In this document: positions 57,825 through 64,000 of the stretch, in pieces
Numbering within the stretch: the stretch's first letter is position 1
Layout: each line of letters opens with the position of its first letter
Assembly: GCF_001678845.1 (NCBI RefSeq)
Contig: NZ_MAIQ01000002.1
Coordinates: 372,001 to 436,000, forward strand
DNA length: 64,000 bases
Origin: Christensenella intestinihominis
GTDB taxonomy: Bacteria > Bacillota > Clostridia > Christensenellales > Christensenellaceae
Direction of reading: 5' to 3'
Notes under the pieces: model-generated
What the model saw: only the letters and a program-made list of their open reading frames with translations
Told to the model about the DNA's origin: nothing
Databases searched by the model: none
Program-made: the position numbers and the translations under genes

Positions 57825-58634
57825 TTATCCTTCCGGAAGCCCCCGTTCTATTTCCAGGGGACTTTTTGCGGGCGGCGCGGCCTGGCGGCGCAGCACATCC
57901 TTATCCACAGCGAATTCCGTCATGTTCTCCCAGTAACGCTTCGGCATCTGCGTCATGCGGCAGCGCGGATTTTCGCGTCCGGGGACGGCGATTGTGTTGT
58001 AAAACATACGCCACAGCGCGCGGAACCTGAGTTCCTCCTCGTCCGGGTCCGGCATCGTAAAGCGCTCGACCGAAAAGATTTGCGTTTTGCCGTGCTCGTA
58101 CACCAGCACGTCTCCATGCGTTTTATCGTAAATCAGGAAATTTTCGTCCGGGTACCGTCCGCGGAAATGCGGCGCTAAGATGGGCAGCACATAATTTTTC
58201 GGCGTGATCTGCGTGACAAGGGCTTTATCGTAAATGGAGAAACGGATAAAGCCCGTTAAAAGATGGGCTTCGCCCGTCAGGTGCTTAACCGCCTTCATGA
58301 GGGTGTTCACCACGTCGTCCGCAAGCATACGCATCACTTTGGGGCCGTATTCATAGCCCATGCGCAAAAACAGCACGATGTATTTTTCCTTTTCCGGCAG
58401 GCAGGTAAGGAACGCCTTCCGCACAAAATCCAGCGCCTCCGCCCCCATTTTCCGGGGAATGGAGACGAGCACCCGCCGCGCATGCGCAGGGTTTGTCTCT
58501 ACCGTGCGCGTCCCGAACATCGTCGTCTGGAAACGGTCGGGGCCGCAGACCCCGTCCGGCACCTCGCGGCGGGCAACGCTTTCAAACACGCAGCACAAGA
58601 GGCCGTCAAAGCTGCCGTCATATTGATAAACCAT
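57825..58634 (-). CDS. TIGR03915 family putative DNA repair protein
   Basis: ATG 58634 follows GGAGG. The 269-residue protein begins VYQYDGSFDGLLCCVFESVA, the hallmark of this family, with RFSIYDKALVTQITPKNYVL and LWRMFYNTIAVPGRENPRCR further on, the latter matching the DUF4130 region. It is the partner of the radical SAM protein upstream (TIGR03916), and the two are nearly always adjacent. The chemistry has not been established; DNA repair is inferred in the family name only. Confidence 0.88.
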   Translation of the reverse strand: MVYQYDGSFDGLLCCVFESVARREVPDGVCGPDRFQTTMFGTRTVETNPAHARRVLVSIPRKMGAEALDFVRKAFLTCLPEKEKYIVLFLRMGYEYGPKVMRMLADDVVNTLMKAVKHLTGEAHLLTGFIRFSIYDKALVTQITPKNYVLPILAPHFRGRYPDENFLIYDKTHGDVLVYEHGKTQIFSVERFTMPDPDEEELRFRALWRMFYNTIAVPGRENPRCRMTQMPKRYWENMTEFAVDKDVLRRQAAPPAKSPLEIERGLPEG

Positions 58635-58935
58635 ATCGTCCTCCACGTCGTCGCCCGCCTTTTCTGTTCGCTTCCCGGCCTATGCCGGAAGCCCACGATC
58701 CGGGCGGCTCCTCCTTTGCCCCACGCGCTCACCGCGCTCCGCTTGTTCAAGTGCGCCGGTGCCCCGTTATCAGGTAATAAGTGAAAAGCAATCGTGATTG
58801 TATTGGCTTCGTCAATACATACAATCCATGCGCGTCAGCGTATCCCGCACTTATTCCTTATTCCCTGTTATCTTTTATGCTCTTTGGCTTCCCTGCCGCT
58901 TCGCGGTATTGCTCCGGTATGCCGACCATATTCCG
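58635..58935. other. Spacer between the radical SAM gene and its partner
   Basis: There are about 300 bases with no credible gene. Two hairpins are visible: CTTCCCGGC-ctat-GCCGGAAG (58671-58692, one bulge) and an imperfect stem from GATTGTATTG to TACAATC (58795-58825). No T-runs or clear promoter were found, so a processing or regulatory role in the - strand message is possible. Confidence 0.4.
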
Positions 58936-60258
58936 CTACATTTGCCCGGTCAGGCACTTCTGCAGTTCACCGGCGAGCGCCGCAGGCGGTTCAAAAAAGG
59001 AAACCTGCTTGCTGCCGTCCGCGGAATACCCGCTCTGCCGGTACATGGAAAGCGTCTTTTGGGACATCATCGACTGCAGCACCTCCTCCTGCGAAAACCG
59101 GACGCCGGACTCCATCCTTCCCCGGCAGGTAATGAAATATTTCGCGCGTTTCAGCACCACGCCGAGCTTTTTGAGCCCTTCAAAGGTAAGCGCGCACGTG
59201 CGCCGCGCGGAAAGGATGCGCCGCGCGCTCGTGACGCCGATGCCCGGTACGCGCAGGAGCTCTTCGTAGGACGCGCGGTTTACTTCCAATGGAAAATAAT
59301 CCATATGGTAAAGCGCCCAGTTGCATTTTGGATCGATAAACGGATTGAAGGTCTGGTGCTCTTCGTCAAGGATTTCATTGGCCGTAAAATGGTAATAGCG
59401 CAGCAGCCAGTCGGCCTGGTACAGCCGGTGTTCGCGCAGCAGCGGCGGCTTGGTGTCGATGGCGGGCAGCAGCGAATGCTCCACAACCGGGATATAGGCC
59501 GAATAGAACACGCGCTTAAGCTGGTATTTTTTGTACAGCCCTTCCGCGAGGTTTAAAATATGGAAATCCGTCTCGGGCGACGCGCCGATAATCATTTGCG
59601 TGCTTTGCCCGGCGGGCGCGAACCGCGGCGCATGCTTATACAGCGCAAGCTCCTGCGTATTCTGGCGCTTCCGGTCGCGGATGAAGCCCATGGGGTTCAG
59701 CACCGCCTCCTTGGTTTTATCCGGGCAGAGGAGCTTTAGGCTGTTTTGCGACGGCATTTCAATGTTCACGCTCATCCGGTCGGCAAGCAGGCCGAGCCGG
59801 GTCAGGAGGACATCCGAAGCGCCGGGAATCGCTTTTGCATGGATATACCCGGAAAAATGGTATTCCTGCCGCAGGATACGCAGGGACTCGATCATCAGTT
59901 CACACGTATAATCCGGGCTGCGCACCACGCCCGAACTTAAAAAAAGGCCTTCAATATAGTTGCGGCGGTAAAAATGCATGGTTAGGTCCGCAAGCTCGCG
60001 CGGGGAAAACATCGTGCGCCTTACGTCGTTTGACTTGCGGTTTACACAGTATTTGCAGTCAAAAATACAATAGTTCGTCAGCAGCACCTTTAAAAGCGAA
60101 ACACACCGTCCGTCCGCCGCGAAGCTGTGGCAGCAGCCGCCCGAGGTGGCGCTTCCCGTCTGCCCGCGTTTTGCAATGCGGTCCACCCCGCTCGAGGTGC
60201 AGGCAACGTCGTATTTTGCCGAATCGGTCAGTATTTCAAGCTTTGCAAACAGGTCCAT
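58936..60258 (-). CDS. TIGR03916 family radical SAM protein, putative DNA modification/repair
   Basis: This 440-residue protein has the radical SAM cluster C64-x3-C68-x2-C71 (NYCIFDCKYC) after an extra cysteine-bearing segment (SGGCCHSF, RCVSLLK). A TIM-barrel core follows, and a helix-hairpin-helix near residue 335 (ELLRVPGIGVTSARRILSAR) suggests DNA binding. With the TIGR03915 gene downstream it forms the known pair. The gap of about 300 bases between them is larger than usual. Confidence 0.9.
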   Translation of the reverse strand: MDLFAKLEILTDSAKYDVACTSSGVDRIAKRGQTGSATSGGCCHSFAADGRCVSLLKVLLTNYCIFDCKYCVNRKSNDVRRTMFSPRELADLTMHFYRRNYIEGLFLSSGVVRSPDYTCELMIESLRILRQEYHFSGYIHAKAIPGASDVLLTRLGLLADRMSVNIEMPSQNSLKLLCPDKTKEAVLNPMGFIRDRKRQNTQELALYKHAPRFAPAGQSTQMIIGASPETDFHILNLAEGLYKKYQLKRVFYSAYIPVVEHSLLPAIDTKPPLLREHRLYQADWLLRYYHFTANEILDEEHQTFNPFIDPKCNWALYHMDYFPLEVNRASYEELLRVPGIGVTSARRILSARRTCALTFEGLKKLGVVLKRAKYFITCRGRMESGVRFSQEEVLQSMMSQKTLSMYRQSGYSADGSKQVSFFEPPAALAGELQKCLTGQM

Positions 60259-60452
60259 ACCCCGCCTCCTGTCCTTTATTATAATCTATCGTAACACAGG
60301 GAGGCTACAACCGGCGGTAAATCCATCCATTAAAATATGGAAACCGCCGTTTTTTTATTGCCGCTTCCACAATATTTTTATTTTTCGGAATAGGTTCCTT
60401 ATATCGGGTTATCTATATACAAACACAAAACAAAGCAAAGGAGGAATCTGTT

Positions 60453-60659
60453 ATGCAATATAAAGTAATCGTAAGGGACCGCGAAACCGGCGAGGAAAAA
60501 TACATCGAGGGCCTTGGCAGGGCGGACGCGGAAAAGGAAGCGTCAGCCCAGGCAAGGAACGCCGGTAAGCTGGTTTATATCAGCTGGGTTGACGGAGGCC
60601 GCAGCGGCTACCTGAACCGCGACGGCGAAACGGAGGATTGCCCGGGCGAGCCCTGGTAA
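60453..60659 (+). CDS. Small acidic protein of unknown function
   Basis: This 68-residue protein follows the strong ribosome site AAAGGAGG. It begins MQYKVIVRDRETGEEKYIEG and ends GYLNRDGETEDCPGEPW, with one Cys and many Gly and Asp/Glu residues. Two strands and a helix are likely. No family is recognised. It is a single-gene unit with a hairpin at 60690-60718. Confidence 0.65.
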   Translation: MQYKVIVRDRETGEEKYIEGLGRADAEKEASAQARNAGKLVYISWVDGGRSGYLNRDGETEDCPGEPW

Positions 60660-60689
60660 TCCCGATATACAAAAGTTTTCTTTTTTTAC

Positions 60690-60718
60690 AAGGCAGCCTA
60701 TGGCTGCCTTGTTGTTTC
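60690..60718 (+). terminator. Hairpin after the small acidic protein gene
   Basis: AAGGCAGCC pairs with GGCTGCCTT around a 3-base loop. The tail GTTGTTT is weak. Confidence 0.6.
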
Positions 60719-60769
60719 CCCGGGAAGCCGCCTTTTGCCCGCGGGTTCCTGCCTCTTTATATCCGGCCG

Positions 60770-60809
60770 GGAGAAAATTGGAAAAGGACCGGTTGGCCGG
60801 TCCTTTTCC
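60770..60809 (-). terminator. Terminator of the phage-derived operon
   Basis: A perfect 13-bp stem (60780-60792 with 60797-60809) is followed on the - strand by AATTTTCTC. Confidence 0.75.
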
Positions 60810-60894
60810 GGCAGTATTCCCCCCCTGCCCTGTTTTTATGATAGCACAGGCTGGCCCGGATTGTCCCGCCGTGTTTCGGACACCTGCCCGACAT

Positions 60895-61344
60895 TTACCC
60901 CCTGCGCGCATCCTCTATCCGGTGCAGCAGCCGTTTTTTCAGGCGTTGGGTCTGGCGCTCGGAATACCCGATCATCTCCGCAATATCCGTTACGGAATTC
61001 TGGCCGATATACCTCAGCCTGATATATTCATGTTCATCACCGTTCAGTTCCGCGGCGCTGATCCACCGCTGCAATTCGTCAAATTCGGTATAAAGCCCTC
61101 CAAGCACATCCGCCGCTTTCGCAATACGCGCATCATAAATATCCACCATTTTTTGTACAATCCGGTATACCGGGTCGCCGCACGTCTTCATTTTCTGGCT
61201 TTCCCCTTCCAGCTTCGGCGCCCGCAGGAGGCTGTCCATACAGGCATATTTTTCAGCGGTCAGTTCCCGTATGTTTTTCCTGCATTCATCGATTTGGCGG
61301 TTCAGGCTGCCATACCGGTATAACATTTTTTCCGTTTCTTCCAT
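60895..61344 (-). CDS. Phage-type late regulator, DUF1492-like with sigma region 4
   Basis: This 149-residue protein has a coiled N-terminus (LNRQIDECRKNIRELTAEKY) and a sigma-region-4-like HTH at the C-terminus (IRLRYIGQNSVTDIAEMIGY, then SERQTQRLKKRL). This is the layout of DUF1492/ArpU-type phage late gene activators in Firmicutes. It is the last gene of a - strand operon with two small genes upstream, all divergent from the XRE repressor. No phage structural genes are near. Confidence 0.75.
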   Translation of the reverse strand: MEETEKMLYRYGSLNRQIDECRKNIRELTAEKYACMDSLLRAPKLEGESQKMKTCGDPVYRIVQKMVDIYDARIAKAADVLGGLYTEFDELQRWISAAELNGDEHEYIRLRYIGQNSVTDIAEMIGYSERQTQRLKKRLLHRIEDARRG

Positions 61345-61356
61345 TGCTTCCTCCTT

Positions 61357-61605
61357 TCAGCGCCGCCTTGCGTCCTCGAAATAAGCGACCAGACGTTCGC
61401 ATTCCCGGATTTCCCGGTCATAATAATCGAGCACATCCTCTTTGAGGTCGATACAAAGGCCGCCCAGTTCCTCAATGTCCCGCCGTTCATCCTCGAGCAT
61501 GCACAGCCGTTCTTCCACTTCTTCCTGCCGCGCGCATATCTCTCGGGGATATTCTTCCCCTGCCGCCATATAATTCCTGATATAGGGCGCGTCTGCGATC
61601 CTCAT
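61357..61605 (-). CDS. Small coiled-coil protein, phage-derived
   Basis: This 82-residue, strongly charged protein has a likely coiled coil over residues 20-70 (EICARQEEVEERLCMLEDER). GGGAGGGG lies before ATG 61605. It overlaps the preceding tiny ORF by four bases (ATGA) and lies 12 bases before the DUF1492-like gene. The family is unknown; similar small genes accompany DUF1492 proteins in prophages. Confidence 0.65.
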   Translation of the reverse strand: MRIADAPYIRNYMAAGEEYPREICARQEEVEERLCMLEDERRDIEELGGLCIDLKEDVLDYYDREIRECERLVAYFEDARRR

Positions 61606-61712
61606 TTGAAGCCCCCCTCCCTTCGTATGCTGCGGGACGGCCTTTTCTTCCTCCGCCCCCGGTTCGCAATTTTAACGAATGATAAATCCAGCTCCGGTTT
61701 CTTCTTTTTCAT
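61602..61712 (-). CDS. 36-residue basic peptide, first ORF of the phage-derived operon
   Basis: ATG 61712 follows GGAGGGCAGC. The peptide begins MKKKKPELDLSFVKIANRGR and is rich in Lys and Arg. Its TGA overlaps the next ATG (ATGA), so translation of the two is probably coupled. It is too short for standard gene callers. Its basic charge could mean nucleic acid binding, but this is only a guess. Confidence 0.6.
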   Translation of the reverse strand: MKKKKPELDLSFVKIANRGRRKKRPSRSIRREGGFK

Positions 61713-61727
61713 GCTGCCCTCCAAATA

Positions 61728-61890
61728 TTAGTTGAATTAATATTAGTTTACTTAATATTAACGCTGCCAATTAAATTTGTCAATACAAAAAATTAGCTTT
61801 ACTAATATTTATTTTGTTGAAAAAGCGCGCTAAATTCAGTAAAATTAGAATATCAATAAAACTAATATAAATATTTCTAATATTCGAGGT
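61728..61890. promoter_or_regulatory. Divergent operator region with AATATTAGT repeats
   Basis: AT-rich control region between the - strand operon and the XRE gene. AATATTAGTTGAATT and AATATTAGTTTACTT lie side by side (about 61725-61760 read on +), followed by AATATTA. Related inverted copies lie at 61793-61809 (TTAGCTTTACTAATATT) and 61859-61884 (ACTAATATAAATATTTCTAATATT). This multi-site layout fits a phage-type repressor switch. Confidence 0.65.
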
Positions 61891-61898
61891 ATTCCCCC

Positions 61899-62225
61899 AT
61901 GAATCGAATCAAGGAATTGCGTACGGGCAAGGGTATGAAGCAAACCGACCTTGCCAGGCAGCTTGGCGTAACGCAGGGCGCGTTATCCGGCTGGGAAAAT
62001 GAAAACTATGAACCGGACATCAAGGCCCTCAAGAAGATGTCTGAAATTTTTGGCGTTTCCGTGGATTATATCCTGTGCCTGACGGACGAACCGGCGTCCG
62101 GGAACGGCGCGGATGAAACGCTTGTCGCGCTTTCCGCACCCAAGGGCTATGAACGCCTTACCGAGGACGAGCGCAGGGAAATCGAGGAAATCATCGCAAT
62201 TTACAACAAGCGCAGGGATTCTTAA
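61899..62225 (+). CDS. XRE-type phage repressor-like regulator
   Basis: This 108-residue protein has an HTH at residues 3-60 (RIKELRTGKGMKQTDLARQL, then GVTQGALSGWENENYEPDIK), the usual cI/SinR-like domain, and a helical tail. It is divergent from the small phage-derived operon and followed by an ImmA/IrrE protease gene. Repressor plus protease is the ImmR-ImmA arrangement used by mobile elements for damage-induced release. Confidence 0.88.
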   Translation: MNRIKELRTGKGMKQTDLARQLGVTQGALSGWENENYEPDIKALKKMSEIFGVSVDYILCLTDEPASGNGADETLVALSAPKGYERLTEDERREIEEIIAIYNKRRDS

Positions 62226-62349
62226 AAAATCTCTTCCAAAACGACATAGAGCGACACCAGAAGGTATTCCCCCCTGTTATAATAAATATGCGGCATGATG
62301 CAGCGGGCATAAAATATGCCTTACGTTTTTTAAAGGGTGGAACCATACG

Positions 62350-62805
62350 ATGCTAAGCGATATTTTGGAAGAAGAACTCATGAAAAATAATATTTCCCTC
62401 GAGACCTATACGTTCCGCAGCGATTTTAACGCGCTTACCGTCGGAAAAACTATTTTGCTCAGTGATAGTCTCGATAATACGGCGAAACGGAACGCCGTCA
62501 CCGCGCACGAGCTTGGCCACCAGTATACCTGTGCCATCAATCTCCTTGAGGCGGAGCCCCATATTCAAAATAAATATGAATATATGGCCGACCGCTGGGC
62601 GGCGCAGAAGGTCATGCCGCGGGAAAGGCTGCTCGACGGGTTTAAACGCGGCCTGCGTACCGTCCAGGAATTTTGCGATTTCCTTGAAATTGACGAGCTT
62701 TTTTTTCGCCGCGGCCTTGCGGTCTATTCCAAAATGTATGGTATCTCCCATACCTACCAGGGCTACGTATTCCATTTCGATCCTTTTGACATCCGTAATT
62801 TATAG
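62350..62805 (+). CDS. ImmA/IrrE family metalloprotease
   Basis: This 151-residue protein has the zinc motif AHELGHQYTC (HExxH) near residue 52 and a downstream acidic EYMADRWAA that supplies the third ligand. AAAGGGTGG precedes the ATG. It follows the XRE gene by 125 bases. By analogy with ImmA it would cleave the XRE repressor on a stress signal. The neighbouring phage genes are reduced to regulators, so this may be a kept control circuit. Confidence 0.88.
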   Translation: MLSDILEEELMKNNISLETYTFRSDFNALTVGKTILLSDSLDNTAKRNAVTAHELGHQYTCAINLLEAEPHIQNKYEYMADRWAAQKVMPRERLLDGFKRGLRTVQEFCDFLEIDELFFRRGLAVYSKMYGISHTYQGYVFHFDPFDIRNL

Positions 62806-62867
62806 GATTACCGCCTTGTAGTTGACAATTAAAAACATTATAATATAGGTATAGTATTGTATTTATG

Positions 62868-62895
62868 ATTATGCCTGCCCGTGATTGCAGGCATT
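62868..62895 (+). other. Hairpin in the leader of the sensor gene
   Basis: ATGCCTGC pairs with GCAGGCAT around CCGTGATT (about 62870-62893). It lies between a promoter-like TTGACA (62822-62827) and the start codon at 62935. It resembles a small regulatory hairpin but fits no riboswitch I know. Confidence 0.45.
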
Positions 62896-62934
62896 ATAAC
62901 GGCGTCCCTTTATGAAGGCTTTCTACCGGGATTT

Positions 62935-64000
62935 ATGATGACAACGAAACTGCTGCAAAGAAAAACAAACCGACTGTTCCTTTTGCTGCTTGCCGTGTGC
63001 ATGGTGTTTTCAGCCTGCCCGGCGCACGCGCAGGCCCTTTCCACGGAGGAGCGCGTCGTCCGTGTGGCTTATCCGCTCCAACCGGGAGTCACCGATATTG
63101 ACGAGCATGGGAATTACACCGGTTATACCTATGAATACCTCGAAGAAATCGCGCAGTACACCGGCTGGAATTACGAATTTATACAGCTGCCCGGCACATT
63201 GGACGAAAACCTTTCCACTATGATGGAAATGGTGAAAAACGGAGAGGTCGACCTCATGGGGGCGATGGTCTATTCCGATGAGCTGGGAAAGCAGTTCGAC
63301 TATGCCACATATAGCTATGGTTCGGGGGAAACCGTGCTCCAGACGCTCTACGACAGCCCGCTGGATACCACCATCAATTCCCAGGTGCAGCAAACCTTCC
63401 GGATTGCCGTGCTGGGCGAAGGCAGTGTGCGCGAACGCGAGCTGGAAAGCTTTTGCGAGATCAACCTGATTACCCCCGAGTATGTGCGCTGCGCGACCGA
63501 GGAAGGGCAGATGCAGGCGCTTCGGGACGGCCGGGCGGATATGATGCTCAATGCCAGCATGAACTATATGGACGGCGTGCGCACCGTCGCGCGTTTTGCG
63601 CCGAAGCCTTTCTATTTTGTTACCGCAAAGGGCAACGACACCGGCCTTATGGAGGAACTCAACGCCGCAATCCTCAGCATCGAGCAGGCCGATCCCGCCT
63701 TTCCCACAAAGCTGTATGAGAAATATTTCTCCCCGCCCAACGATACGCTGTATTTATCCGAATCGGAAACGGCCTACGTGGAAAATGCGGGAACGCTGAA
63801 GGTGGGGGCGCTTACCGGGCAGCCGCCCTACCAATACCAGGATGAAAACGGCCGCTTAACGGGAATTTCGATCGACCTGCTTACTTACATTTCCGAACAT
63901 ACGGGGCTGCGGTTTGAATTCATAACGGCGGCTTCCCTGGAAGAATTATATGAGCTTGCCCGGGCGGGAAAAATCGACATGATGGCCGGAATTCCTTACG
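62935..64000 (+). CDS. Tandem periplasmic-binding-domain sensor (3' end missing)
   Basis: The frame is open from ATG 62935 (or 62938) to the right edge, giving 355 visible codons. A signal peptide with FSAC lipobox or AHA-QA cleavage site is followed by two bacterial solute-binding family 3 domains. The first runs from about residue 40 (RVVRVAYPLQPGVTDIDEHG to DLMGAMVYSDELGKQFDYAT) and the second from about residue 285 (AGTLKVGALTGQPPYQYQDE). Tandem SBP_bac_3 domains are usual in BvgS-type kinases and in GGDEF proteins, so an enzymatic output domain probably follows outside the window. Confidence 0.82.
   Translation, partial: MMTTKLLQRKTNRLFLLLLAVCMVFSACPAHAQALSTEERVVRVAYPLQPGVTDIDEHGNYTGYTYEYLEEIAQYTGWNYEFIQLPGTLDENLSTMMEMVKNGEVDLMGAMVYSDELGKQFDYATYSYGSGETVLQTLYDSPLDTTINSQVQQTFRIAVLGEGSVRERELESFCEINLITPEYVRCATEEGQMQALRDGRADMMLNASMNYMDGVRTVARFAPKPFYFVTAKGNDTGLMEELNAAILSIEQADPAFPTKLYEKYFSPPNDTLYLSESETAYVENAGTLKVGALTGQPPYQYQDENGRLTGISIDLLTYISEHTGLRFEFITAASLEELYELARAGKIDMMAGIPY

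Noticed and set aside
58499-58784. Short overlapping ORFs on both strands near 58.5-58.8 kb
   Set aside because: Arg/Pro/Ser-rich frames with no family resemblance and no consistent ribosome sites.
62868-62895. Cyclic-di-GMP or other known riboswitch before the sensor gene
   Set aside because: Only a single 8-bp hairpin is visible and none of the conserved bases of the known classes were found.
1-64000. CRISPR array
   Set aside because: No regularly spaced repeats of suitable length were seen on either strand and no cas genes are present.

Overview
The window looks like the chromosome of a GC-rich member of the Clostridia (Firmicutes), probably a gut anaerobe; no species can be named. The evidence is strong GGAGG ribosome sites, many TTG and GTG starts, sigma-A promoters, a MobC/MobA relaxase and Tn916-type recombination genes, and Clostridia-type families such as the TIGR03915/TIGR03916 pair. 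Positions 1 to about 26,220 are the right-hand part of an integrated conjugative element (ICE) with lower GC and AT-rich cargo. The rest is resident chromosome of high GC.

ICE transfer module (1-14,690, + strand): the end of a DUF6017 replication-initiator-type protein, a 28-codon ORF, PcfB, the VirD4 coupling ATPase, Maff2, a VirB6/TrbL-like channel protein, PrgI, VirB4, an inserted HEPN gene with its own terminator, a CD1108-type NlpC/P60 cell-wall hydrolase, DUF4315, DUF4366, topoisomerase III, an ArdA-YodL-DUF4316 fusion, TTRAP and a Cys-rich VLP protein. Cargo and control (14,673-18,052): a zinc-ribbon membrane protein, two adjacent divergent SLOG-like proteins, two XRE regulators, and a strongly folded intergenic region. 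The relaxase and MobC follow on the - strand. A 33-bp sequence upstream of mobC is repeated exactly, inverted, upstream of the ArdA gene. A second cargo block (19,960-23,254) has an ECF sigma factor, a membrane-anchored partner, two secreted proteins and a six-helix membrane protein; two identical sigma-type sites (TGTAAC-N18-CTCTTA) face its outer genes. The recombination end has a Tn916 ORF7-like sigma factor, an ORF8-like HTH protein, a folded GC-rich spacer, Xis and a tyrosine integrase, next to tRNA-Ser(GGA), whose 3' end is the likely attachment site. The other end of the ICE lies before position 1.

Chromosome (26,300-64,000): leuS; a three-gene exported hydrolase operon; a hexulose-phosphate-synthase-like gene beside an iron alcohol dehydrogenase; MntP; an ABC exporter; a racemase-family enzyme; a VanZ protein; a tandem PPK2 kinase; an APC permease; an Rrf2 regulator; a pentapeptide protein; MscL with a zinc ribbon; an alkyltransferase-like protein; a glutaredoxin-like protein; a YhiM-like protein; a Kef-type antiporter; and a transglutaminase lipoprotein. 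Next comes a compact pilus-like operon (PilC, four pseudopilin-like proteins, one PilT/GspE-type ATPase, a BTAD regulator). An AbrB-ABC operon follows, with a 9-bp-periodic operator over its promoter, then a VOC protein, the TIGR03915/TIGR03916 DNA-repair pair, a phage-derived control island (DUF1492-like factor, two small ORFs, XRE repressor, ImmA/IrrE protease) and the start of a tandem periplasmic-binding-domain sensor that runs off the end.

No CRISPR array, rRNA or intact insertion sequence was seen. The most interesting signals are the ECF sigma regulon on the ICE, the SLOG-like pair, the paired inverted leaders, the folded spacers at 17,283-17,513 and 24,180-24,480, and the small pilus-like operon.
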